Origin: Dehalococcoidia bacterium
Lineage (GTDB): Bacteria; Chloroflexota; Dehalococcoidia; GIF9; AB-539-J10
NCBI GenBank assembly: GCA_003562555.1
Contig: PWUO01000191.1
Coordinates: 1-13,777, forward strand
Direction: 5' to 3'
Length of the DNA stretch: 13,777 nt
The translations under genes were made by a program, and so were the position numbers. The notes beneath the pieces are model-generated. The model was not told the origin of the DNA and did no database searches. It was given only the letters and a program-made list of their open reading frames with translations. Every line of letters begins with the position of its first letter. Position 1 is the stretch's first letter. This document shows positions 6,289-12,721 of this stretch, piece after piece.

Positions 6289-7479
6289 ATGGACGGAATT
6301 AAGGATAAGGTTGCAATCATCGGGATGGGCTGCTCCAAGTTCGGAGAGAACTGGGAGAAGAGCGCGGACGACATGATCATCGACGCCGTCTACGAGGCGT
6401 ACGAGGATGCAGGCATTGAATCCAAGGACATCGGCGCGGCATGGCTTGGCACGTACGTCACCGAGTGGACAGGGCAGATGCTGTCTCGAGCACTCAAGCT
6501 CGACTATGTCCCCGTGACAAGGGTCGAGAACGCGTGTGCCACCGGATCCGACGCGTTGAGAAACGCCTGTTACGCAGTGGCCTCAGGCGCGTGCGATATC
6601 GCTCTTGCGGTGGGTGTCGAGAAGCTGAAGGACTCGGGCTACACCGGATTGCCGGACTTCGAACTCCTGCGACGTCAAAGCAATACGTACCGCACGAGGA
6701 CATACAGCCCTCCGGGGCACTTCGCGATGATGGCGACGAAGTACTTCGACAAGTACGGGCTCGGCCCCGAAGAGGGCAAGGAGATCATCGGTCAGATCGC
6801 AGTCAAGAACCACCACAACGGCGCACTGTCCCCCAAGGCCCACTTTCAGTCGGAGACGACGATCGAGAAGGTTCTGGCAGCACCAATGGTCGCCTGGCCT
6901 CTTGGGCTGTTCGACTGCTGCGGCGTGAGTGACGGAGCCGCAGCAGCCATCGTCACACGCGCTGACCTTGCCAGGAAGTTCAGACCCGATCCGGTCTACA
7001 TCAAGGCGCTTCAGATCGCCGTAGGTCCGTATGAGGGCTATATGAGTCCCAAGTTCGACTGGGTTCACGTCGAGGAAACGGTCCGTGCCGGCGAGCGCGC
7101 CTATGCTGAGGCCGGAATCAAGAACCCCCGCGAGGAGATCAGCATGGCGGAGGTCCACGACTGCTTCACCATCACCGAACTGGTCATCATGGAGGACCTC
7201 AAGTTCAGCGAGCGAGGAAAGGCGGCGGATGACGTGAAGAGCGGCTTCTTCCACCTCGACGGTGGCCTGCCGGTGAACACTGACGGGGGGCTGAAGTGCT
7301 TCGGCCATCCCATCGGTGCGAGCGGACTGCGCATGATGTACGAAGTGTACAAGCAGATGCAGCAGAAGGCGGATAAGCGGCAGATCAAGAATCCTCGACT
7401 GGGACTGACACACAATCTGGGCGGAACCCCTGCCACGTGCAGTGTGAGTGTCATAATCGCAGGAAACGAGGTGGGGTAG
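6289..7479 (+). CDS. SCP2-family thiolase (acetyl-CoA acetyltransferase-like)
   Basis: A 396-residue thiolase-fold enzyme expected to cleave 3-ketoacyl-CoA with free CoA. The N-terminal VAIIGMGCSKFGE, the nucleophile C83 in NACATGSDAL, the EVHDCF motif (H290, C292), CFGHPIGASG (H340) and HNLGGTPATCSV (C384) are all present, so it looks active. The HDCF and HNLGG signatures place it with SCP2-type thiolases rather than the FadA/AtoB type. Relatives that pair with DUF35 proteins include archaeal acetoacetyl-CoA thiolases, BbsB of benzylsuccinate oxidation, and the Ltp2 retro-aldolases of steroid side-chain degradation; Ltp2-like retro-aldolase activity is thus an alternative. GAGG lies 6 nt before the ATG. 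It is the last gene of the catabolic cluster, with a strong hairpin starting 35 nt after the stop codon. Confidence 0.9.
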   Translation: MDGIKDKVAIIGMGCSKFGENWEKSADDMIIDAVYEAYEDAGIESKDIGAAWLGTYVTEWTGQMLSRALKLDYVPVTRVENACATGSDALRNACYAVASGACDIALAVGVEKLKDSGYTGLPDFELLRRQSNTYRTRTYSPPGHFAMMATKYFDKYGLGPEEGKEIIGQIAVKNHHNGALSPKAHFQSETTIEKVLAAPMVAWPLGLFDCCGVSDGAAAAIVTRADLARKFRPDPVYIKALQIAVGPYEGYMSPKFDWVHVEETVRAGERAYAEAGIKNPREEISMAEVHDCFTITELVIMEDLKFSERGKAADDVKSGFFHLDGGLPVNTDGGLKCFGHPIGASGLRMMYEVYKQMQQKADKRQIKNPRLGLTHNLGGTPATCSVSVIIAGNEVG

Positions 7480-7514
7480 GATTCCTCTTCCCTTCCCCCA
7501 ACACGAACGGTTTC

Positions 7515-7544
7515 GAGGGGGCCGCCGTTTCCGGCGGCCCCCTC
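7515..7544 (+). terminator. GC-rich hairpin ending the catabolic cluster
   Basis: A perfect 13-bp stem (GAGGGGGCCGCCG, 7515-7527, with its complement at 7532-7544) closes on a TTTC loop. CACGA (7502-7506) and TCGTG (7545-7549) can pair outside it across a bulge. No T-run follows, so it is not a textbook intrinsic terminator, but its position between the thiolase stop and the pdxS promoter fits transcription termination or 3'-end protection. Confidence 0.65.
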
Positions 7545-7580
7545 TCGTGCATCAGTAGCCACGTGCCTACGGATATACCT

Positions 7581-7615
7581 TTGCGTCCCCGCGGGACCTG
7601 ACCTATAATATCGCT
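7581..7615 (+). promoter_or_regulatory. Predicted pdxS promoter, leaderless
   Basis: TTGCGT (7581-7586), a 17-bp spacer and a perfect TATAAT (7604-7609) are followed after 6 nt by the pdxS ATG at 7616. Transcription should start on or beside the A of the ATG. No Shine-Dalgarno sequence is present. The -35 hexamer and the spacing are identical to those of the rel promoter. This promoter probably drives the whole operon through yraN. Confidence 0.7.
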
Positions 7616-8497
7616 ATGGAGAAGAGCACTTTCCGTACAAAGAGTGGCCTCGCCCAGTCGCTCAAGGGTGGGGTTATCATGGACGTGGTGACGCCCGAGC
7701 AGGCGCGCATCGCCGAGGACGCAGGGGCGTGTGCGGTCATGGCACTGGAGCGGGTTCCTGCTGACATCAGGGCGGCAGGCGGGGTCGCGAGAATGGCGGA
7801 CCCAACCGTCATCGCTGCCATCATGGAGACCGTGAGCATACCGGTCATGGCCAAGTGCCGGATCGGCCACTTCGTCGAGGCCCAGGTTCTCGAGGCGCTT
7901 GGTGTCGACTTCATCGATGAGTCAGAGGTACTCACTCCTGCCGACGAGAGCTTTCACGTCTGGAAGCACGATTTTCAGGTTCCGTTCGTGTGTGGCTGCC
8001 GCGAACTCGGAGAGGCACTGAGGCGAATCGCCGAGGGTGCGGCCATGGTGCGCACCAAGGGAGAGGCGGGCACAGGCAATATCGTCGAGGCAGTCCGCCA
8101 CATGCGGGCAGTTCAGGACGGCATCCGAAAGGTGAAAGGGCTTCCCAAGGAAGAGCTGGTCACAGAGGCGAAGCTGCTTGGTGCTCCGCTGCAACCCCTC
8201 ATTGATCTGCATGAGTCGGGAGTCCTGCCCGTCGTCAATTTCGCCGCCGGTGGCGTCGCAACCCCGGCTGATGCTGCCCTGATGATGCAGCTTGGCGCCG
8301 ACGGAGTATTCGTCGGCTCGGGTATCTTCAAGTCGAGCAACCCTCCAGCCCGGGCTAAGGCGATCGTTGAAGCTGTCACGCACTATCGAGATCCGGAGAT
8401 TCTGGCCCGGGTCTCAAGAGGTCTCGGAGAGGCGATGCCCGGAATCGAGATTGCTACGATCCCTCCGCAGGATCTGCTTGCCTCGAGAGGCTGGTAG
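7616..8497 (+). CDS. pdxS: Pyridoxal 5'-phosphate synthase lyase subunit PdxS
   Basis: Synthase subunit of the DXP-independent vitamin B6 pathway: it joins ribose 5-phosphate, glyceraldehyde 3-phosphate and ammonia into pyridoxal phosphate, with ammonia supplied by the PdxT glutaminase. The 293-residue TIM-barrel protein matches the family along its length: GGVIMDVV with D23, [21 protein letters not shown], the Schiff-base K80 in [36 protein letters not shown]148 in [17 protein letters not shown], and [35 protein letters not shown]. The ATG gives the normal N-terminus and sits 6 nt after a perfect TATAAT, so the message is probably leaderless. The next gene starts 8 nt after the stop and is not pdxT, which usually follows pdxS; the partner must lie elsewhere or be replaced by free ammonia. 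Confidence 0.98.
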   Translation: MEKSTFRTKSGLAQSLKGGVIMDVVTPEQARIAEDAGACAVMALERVPADIRAAGGVARMADPTVIAAIMETVSIPVMAKCRIGHFVEAQVLEALGVDFIDESEVLTPADESFHVWKHDFQVPFVCGCRELGEALRRIAEGAAMVRTKGEAGTGNIVEAVRHMRAVQDGIRKVKGLPKEELVTEAKLLGAPLQPLIDLHESGVLPVVNFAAGGVATPADAALMMQLGADGVFVGSGIFKSSNPPARAKAIVEAVTHYRDPEILARVSRGLGEAMPGIEIATIPPQDLLASRGW

Positions 8498-8505
8498 GGA
8501 AAGGT

Positions 8506-9933
8506 TTGCGACAGGTAGTAGCGGATAATCTGGACGCACTCCTTGATGTGCTGCCTCCCCACGTACGAGAACCCTTGCGTGAACAGGCACAGGTAGATGA
8601 CCTGCTGGAGGTCGTCGTCGACCTCGGATCTCCCCCCGAGGCACGCTTCCCCGGACGAGAAGTCCTCATCAGCTGCAAAGAGGTCGACCAAAGCGATATC
8701 GCCTTTGTGGTCGAACGAATCGGTGAATTTACAACTGACAACCGCGCTGGCATAGAGCGCACGTTGCATCGCGTCTCCGCGATCCGCAACCGACGGGGAA
8801 CGATCGTAGGCCTGACCTGCCGTGTCGGCCGCGCCGTGTTCGGCATGGTGGACATGATCTCCGACCTCATCGAGTCCGGACAGAACATCCTCTTGCTTGG
8901 ACGCCCCGGCGTCGGCAAGACCACAATGCTCCGCGAATCGGCACGGGTTCTCGCCGACACTGCGAGGAAACGCGTCATCGTCATCGATACCTCGAACGAA
9001 ATCGCAGGGGATGGCGATATCCCCCACCCCGCTATCGGGCACGCAAGGCGAATGCAGGTGCCCTCTCCTGAGCAACAGCATGCGGTCATGATCGAGGCAG
9101 TCGAGAATCACATGCCCGAGGTCATCGTTATTGATGAGATCGGTACGGAACTGGAGGCGCAGGCGGCTCGAACGATCGCCGAGCGCGGCGTGCAGCTTAT
9201 TGGTACGGCCCACGGCAACAACCTTGAGAATCTGATACTCAATCCGACGCTCTCAGACCTGGTGGGCGGCACTCAGTCGGTGACACTTGGTGATGATGAG
9301 GCGCGGCGTCGGCACACACAGAAGTCGATTCTGGAACGCAAGGCCCCTCCTACGTTCGACGTAGTAGTGGAAATCATGGATTTCTACCGCGTCTCGGTTC
9401 ACACCGATGTTGAGGAAGCGGTCGACGGCATCCTCACACGCAGCCCTGTCCGCACGGAACTGCGGTGGGTTGATGACAGCGATGAGATACGCAGAGAGTC
9501 CACGTTCTCCTCCCAGTCAGGCACAGAACCTGTTCTTCGGGACGAGATGCCTCACACAGGGATCTTGCGCGACACGGCCGTAAAAGTGTTTCCATTCGGG
9601 GTAAACCGGACCCGACTGGAGTCTGTCGCCAAGAGGGAACGAACGAACGTTCAGATCGTCGACGATCTCGACGGGTCAGACCTGTTCCTCACCACGCGCA
9701 CGCACTACCGGCGCAAAGCGCAGAGGGTGCGCGACGCTGAAGCACTTGGCATTCCCATCTACGCCCTCAAAGGCAACGATGTGCACCAGATGCGCCAGTG
9801 TCTTCACACTATCGCGCCCGGCCTCTCGCGCTCAGCCTACGTGCACCAGCTTCAGGAACTCCTCAACGATGACAGGGGCAGGGGCGATGGGGATCGGCGT
9901 CCTCGGACCAAGAGCTCCAGGAGGTCCGCCTGA
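8506..9933 (+). CDS. AAA ATPase with R3H-type nucleic-acid-binding C-terminus (Ycf45/SpoIIIAA-like)
   Basis: A predicted ATPase of 475 residues, related to plastid/cyanobacterial Ycf45 and to the sporulation ATPase SpoIIIAA; its cellular job is not established. A helical N-terminal part (1-100) precedes the ATPase core: Walker A GRPGVGKTT at 132-140, VIVIDTSNEIAGDGDIPHP near 157-175, Walker B VIVIDEIG with D210-E211, and a GTAHG sensor segment near 232. The C-terminal part, about residues 350-445, contains VFPFGVNRTRLE, RTHYRRKAQRVRDAEALGIPIYALKGN and a helical end, matching the R3H-type region expected to bind single-stranded nucleic acid. The last 25 residues are a charged Arg-rich tail. 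It starts with TTG at 8506, preceded by AGGGAAAGG, 8 nt after pdxS. tmk follows after 3 nt, so the three genes are cotranscribed. Confidence 0.88.
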   Translation: MRQVVADNLDALLDVLPPHVREPLREQAQVDDLLEVVVDLGSPPEARFPGREVLISCKEVDQSDIAFVVERIGEFTTDNRAGIERTLHRVSAIRNRRGTIVGLTCRVGRAVFGMVDMISDLIESGQNILLLGRPGVGKTTMLRESARVLADTARKRVIVIDTSNEIAGDGDIPHPAIGHARRMQVPSPEQQHAVMIEAVENHMPEVIVIDEIGTELEAQAARTIAERGVQLIGTAHGNNLENLILNPTLSDLVGGTQSVTLGDDEARRRHTQKSILERKAPPTFDVVVEIMDFYRVSVHTDVEEAVDGILTRSPVRTELRWVDDSDEIRRESTFSSQSGTEPVLRDEMPHTGILRDTAVKVFPFGVNRTRLESVAKRERTNVQIVDDLDGSDLFLTTRTHYRRKAQRVRDAEALGIPIYALKGNDVHQMRQCLHTIAPGLSRSAYVHQLQELLNDDRGRGDGDRRPRTKSSRRSA

Positions 9934-9936
9934 TCC

Positions 9937-10578
9937 GTGGCGCTATTCATCTCTCTGGAGGGATGCGAGGGCTGCGGCAAGAGCACGCAGGCCAAGCGGC
10001 TTACCGCAGGGCTGCAGCGGCACGGCTACCGCGTGACTCGAACGTATGAGCCAGGAGGCACACCCCTTGGCGAGCAGTTGCGCCGCTACCTCAAGAAGTC
10101 CCGGGATGCTGCCATCTCTGCTGAGGCCGAGTTGTTGCTGTTTGCAGCAGCAAGGAGCCAGTTGACCCGCAACGTCATCCTGCCCGCACTTAAACAGGGC
10201 CATGTCGTCATCTGTGACCGGTACGCCGACTCCACCGTGGCGTACCAGGGATACGGCCGAGGATTGCCCCTAGATACCATCGCCACGGTCAACCACCTCG
10301 CCACCGGAGGGCTTCAGCCGGATCTTGTGCTGCTCCTTGATATGGATCCGTCACGTGCACTTCAGCGCAAGAAGCAGCCTCGCGACAGGTTCGAACACGA
10401 AGTCGTGGAGTTTCACGAGCGGGTAAGGTATGGCTATCTGGAACTTGCCCGTTCGGACCCCTCCCGCTGGACCGTCATCGATGCATCAGGGTCCTTCGCC
10501 CGCACCACGCAATACATCTGGCAGACGGTCTCGCCGTTGCTGGACAGATACTCCCTGCTGCAACAATCGCCCGAGTAG
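9937..10578 (+). CDS. tmk: Thymidylate kinase
   Basis: Phosphorylates dTMP to dTDP with ATP, the step common to both routes of dTTP synthesis. The 213-residue protein has the P-loop GCEGCGKST (9-17), EPGG at 38-41, the DRY motif (D94-R95-Y96) followed by ADSTVAYQGYGRG, and an RDRFE segment in the lid region. The loop sequence CEGCGKS replaces the common EGxDGAGKT/S, with two cysteines beside the phosphate-binding loop. The start is GTG at 9937, 3 nt after the previous stop. The nearest ribosome binding site is AGGAGGT, 11-12 nt upstream inside the R3H gene, a long spacing that suggests translational coupling. mnmA follows after 37 nt. Confidence 0.96.
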   Translation: MALFISLEGCEGCGKSTQAKRLTAGLQRHGYRVTRTYEPGGTPLGEQLRRYLKKSRDAAISAEAELLLFAAARSQLTRNVILPALKQGHVVICDRYADSTVAYQGYGRGLPLDTIATVNHLATGGLQPDLVLLLDMDPSRALQRKKQPRDRFEHEVVEFHERVRYGYLELARSDPSRWTVIDASGSFARTTQYIWQTVSPLLDRYSLLQQSPE

Positions 10579-10615
10579 TCTCCCGACCGGATAAATGCAT
10601 CCGGAGCCAGCGGCA

Positions 10616-11692
10616 ATGACACAGCGAATTGGGGTTGCCCTCAGCGGAGGGGCGGATTCGGCGATCGCCGCATCGCTGCTGCGTTCCCGCGGCCGCCACG
10701 TGCTCGGCGTACACCTCCTGATGACCCGCTCGAACGAAGCAGTGGCGCATGCGGAGAACGCCCGACTCGTCGCATCCCGCCTCGGCATCGATTTCGAGTT
10801 GCTGGACATAGCTGACACCTTCGCTGCAAAGGTGATTGCCCCGTTCTGCCAGGAGTACGCGGGCGGTGCCACCCCAAACCCCTGTGTCACCTGCAACAGG
10901 GATATCAAGTTCGGACTTCTGCTGCGCTTCCTTCTTGCCCGCGGCGTGGAGAAGCTGGCAACCGGGCACTACGCCCGGATTACCGCACAAGGCGACCGGT
11001 ACCTGTTGCAGCGGGCCGTCGACCTCAGGGCGGACCAATCGTACTTCCTCTACGCCTTGCCCGCCTCCAGTCTGCCGTACCTGGAAATGCCTCTCGGCGA
11101 AATGTCCCACAGTGAGGTCAAGGCTCTGGCATCTCAACAGGGACTTGTCCACTCAAAAGCGAGCCAGGACATCTGTTTTATTGGCGGCCGGGACTATCGG
11201 GATTTCGTCGCGGAACGTGCACAGGCGTCCCCCGGGGATATCGTAGACGCGGATGGGCTGGTGCTCGGCCACCACAGAGGGCTTCCCTTCTACACCGTGG
11301 GCCAACGGCACGGACTCGGGCTGGCACTGGGCGCTCCACGATACGTCATCCATCTGGATCCCCGCCTCAACAGGATCGTCGTCGGCGACAAGGAATCGCT
11401 CATGGCCAGGTCGGCAACGCTTCGACATCTGACATGGCTCGTCGATCCTCCGTCAGACAACGAGTTGCTGGTTCACGCGCGTGCGCGCTACAGGGCTCGA
11501 GGCACTGCCGCGCGTGTGCTCCTCCGCCAGGATCAGGCTCTGGTACACTTCGCAGAACCTCAACGGGCGGTTGCCCCTGGCCAATCGATCGTGTTCTACG
11601 ACGGCGATCCCGTGCGTGGAGGCGGAACCATAGTGGCGTCACACCGGGAGGCGGCCGATGATGAAACGAACCGTTCACCCGACAAGCGATAG
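10616..11692 (+). CDS. mnmA: tRNA-specific 2-thiouridylase MnmA
   Basis: Activates C2 of uridine-34 in the anticodons of Lys, Glu and Gln tRNAs by adenylation and replaces the oxygen with sulfur. The 358-residue protein has the PP-loop SGGADS at 10-15, TGHYAR at 116-121, and ASQDICFIGGRDYRDF with C187, followed by the GQRHGLGLALGAPRYV domain and a C-terminal barrel. The first active-site region reads NPCVTCNRDIKF: C93 matches the usual catalytic Cys, and C90 stands where E. coli has an Asp (see findings). ATG at 10616 is chosen because GGAG lies 9 nt upstream; an in-frame ATG at 10595 lacks a binding site. The 3' end overlaps rnhB by 35 nt, the largest overlap in the operon. Confidence 0.96.
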   Translation: MTQRIGVALSGGADSAIAASLLRSRGRHVLGVHLLMTRSNEAVAHAENARLVASRLGIDFELLDIADTFAAKVIAPFCQEYAGGATPNPCVTCNRDIKFGLLLRFLLARGVEKLATGHYARITAQGDRYLLQRAVDLRADQSYFLYALPASSLPYLEMPLGEMSHSEVKALASQQGLVHSKASQDICFIGGRDYRDFVAERAQASPGDIVDADGLVLGHHRGLPFYTVGQRHGLGLALGAPRYVIHLDPRLNRIVVGDKESLMARSATLRHLTWLVDPPSDNELLVHARARYRARGTAARVLLRQDQALVHFAEPQRAVAPGQSIVFYDGDPVRGGGTIVASHREAADDETNRSPDKR

Positions 11693-12299
11693 GGAACAGC
11701 TTCTGCGCGAACGTGGCTTCTGGCCCGTCGCAGGAGTGGATGAAGCAGGCCGCGGGGCTCTGGCCGGCCCCGTGGTCGCCGCTGCCGTTGTTGCAGAGTG
11801 GACCGTGGTCCAGTCCTGGCATGCGGAAGTACGGGACAGCAAGCAGCTGTCGGCGACGCAGAGGGCGCACCTGTACGACCTCATCCTGGCCGGATCGTTG
11901 GCGGTCGCCACCGGCATCGTTCCATGTACGGAGATCGATCGAATCGGCATCGCCGCCGCCACACGCAGGGCGATGCACGATGCGTTGCGCGCTCTCTCTG
12001 TAGCGCCCTCGTGGGTTCTGATCGACTGGCTCACGCTGCCGTCGCTTCGTAACCGACAGGAGGGAGTGCCGGGAGGTGACGCGTCGTGCCTTTCCATCGC
12101 GTGCGCGTCTATCGTGGCAAAGGTAACCCGTGACCGCATCATGAACGATCTCGACGCGCAATACCGGGGATATGAATTCGCGGCACATAAAGGCTACGGT
12201 ACTGCAGCACACTTGCGATGCCTCGGAGAGCGGGGCGTCTCGCCGGAACACCGCCTTACCTTCAGTCCGGTGAACCGTATCGCGGGTGGCCTGCTTTGA
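11658..12299 (+). CDS. rnhB: Ribonuclease HII
   Basis: Cleaves RNA in RNA-DNA hybrids and starts removal of single ribonucleotides misincorporated in DNA. The 213-residue protein shows the four acidic metal ligands in family context: D28-E29 in GVDEAGRGALAGPVV, D123 in VLIDW, and D141 in GGDASCLSIACASIVAKVTRDR. DSKQLS at 60-65 and HKGYGTAAH also fit. The usual Gly after the third Asp (VDG) is Trp here, a small oddity beside the active site. Two adjacent ATG codons (11658, 11661) lie after GGGAGG, so either may start translation. The gene overlaps mnmA by 35 nt and yraN by 4 nt, implying coupled translation. Confidence 0.96.
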   Translation: MMKRTVHPTSDREQLLRERGFWPVAGVDEAGRGALAGPVVAAAVVAEWTVVQSWHAEVRDSKQLSATQRAHLYDLILAGSLAVATGIVPCTEIDRIGIAAATRRAMHDALRALSVAPSWVLIDWLTLPSLRNRQEGVPGGDASCLSIACASIVAKVTRDRIMNDLDAQYRGYEFAAHKGYGTAAHLRCLGERGVSPEHRLTFSPVNRIAGGLL

Positions 12300-12664
12300 A
12301 CTACGCGGAGGTCGGACGCCGCGGCGAGGAACTCGCCCGCAAGCTGCTTAGAAAGAGCGGCTACAGGATTCTCGACACGAACGTGCGTGGGCACTTCGGC
12401 GAGATCGACATCATCGCACGGCAGAAGCGCTGTTACGTGTTCGTGGAGGTCAGGACGAAGACGGGCGTCGCCTTCGGCACGCCTGAGGAGTCTATTACCG
12501 CGCATAAGAAGAACAAACTCGTCACATGTGCACTCGCGTACGTCGCGTCACATCCCGAGCTGCACGACGCGGAATGGCGTATCGATGTGGTCGCCATTGA
12601 GCTCGATGAAGAGGGCCGCCAGGTACGTGCCGAGATCATCGAGTCGGCCGTACCGACGGATTGA
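12296..12664 (+). CDS. yraN: YraN/UPF0102 family nuclease-like protein
   Basis: A small protein of 122 residues with the restriction-endonuclease-like fold of Holliday-junction-resolvase relatives; the function of the family is not firmly established. The PD-(D/E)XK pattern is visible: E11-E12 in RRGEELARKLL, D38 in GHFGEIDIIA, and E51 in VFVEVRTK. The Lys expected in EVK is Arg in EVR, with a Lys two residues later, a variation common in the family. The start is TTG at 12296, overlapping the rnhB stop as TTGA, with GGGTGG 6 nt upstream. Homology begins exactly here. The rnhB-yraN order is conserved in many bacteria. It appears to be the last gene of the pdxS operon. Confidence 0.9.
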   Translation: MNYAEVGRRGEELARKLLRKSGYRILDTNVRGHFGEIDIIARQKRCYVFVEVRTKTGVAFGTPEESITAHKKNKLVTCALAYVASHPELHDAEWRIDVVAIELDEEGRQVRAEIIESAVPTD

Positions 12665-12684
12665 CGTGCCCATTGGGTTATAAT
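12661..12684 (+). promoter_or_regulatory. -10 box for the 2-hydroxyacid dehydrogenase gene
   Basis: A perfect TATAAT (12679-12684) lies 37 nt before the ATG of the dehydrogenase, so transcription should start near 12691 and give a leader of about 31 nt containing GAGGAGGT. TTGACG at 12661-12666 resembles a -35 hexamer but is only 12 bp away, too close for a normal promoter. The best-spaced alternative near 12656 is poor, so the -35 element is uncertain. Confidence 0.5.
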
Positions 12685-12721
12685 GCGCAGCGACCGTCCA
12701 GGAGAAGAGGAGGTAGCACAC

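Noticed and set aside
7480..7615. Riboswitch upstream of pdxS
   Set aside because: The promoter directly abuts the start codon, leaving no leader RNA, and the only structure is the hairpin of the preceding gene.
11400..12251. 283-residue minus-strand frame opposite mnmA and rnhB
   Set aside because: It is antisense to two conserved genes, with no family resemblance and no ribosome binding site noted.
12661..12666. TTGACG as the -35 box of the hydroxyacid dehydrogenase promoter
   Set aside because: The spacing to the perfect TATAAT is only 12 bp, well below the usual 16-18 bp, so it was not accepted as the functional element.
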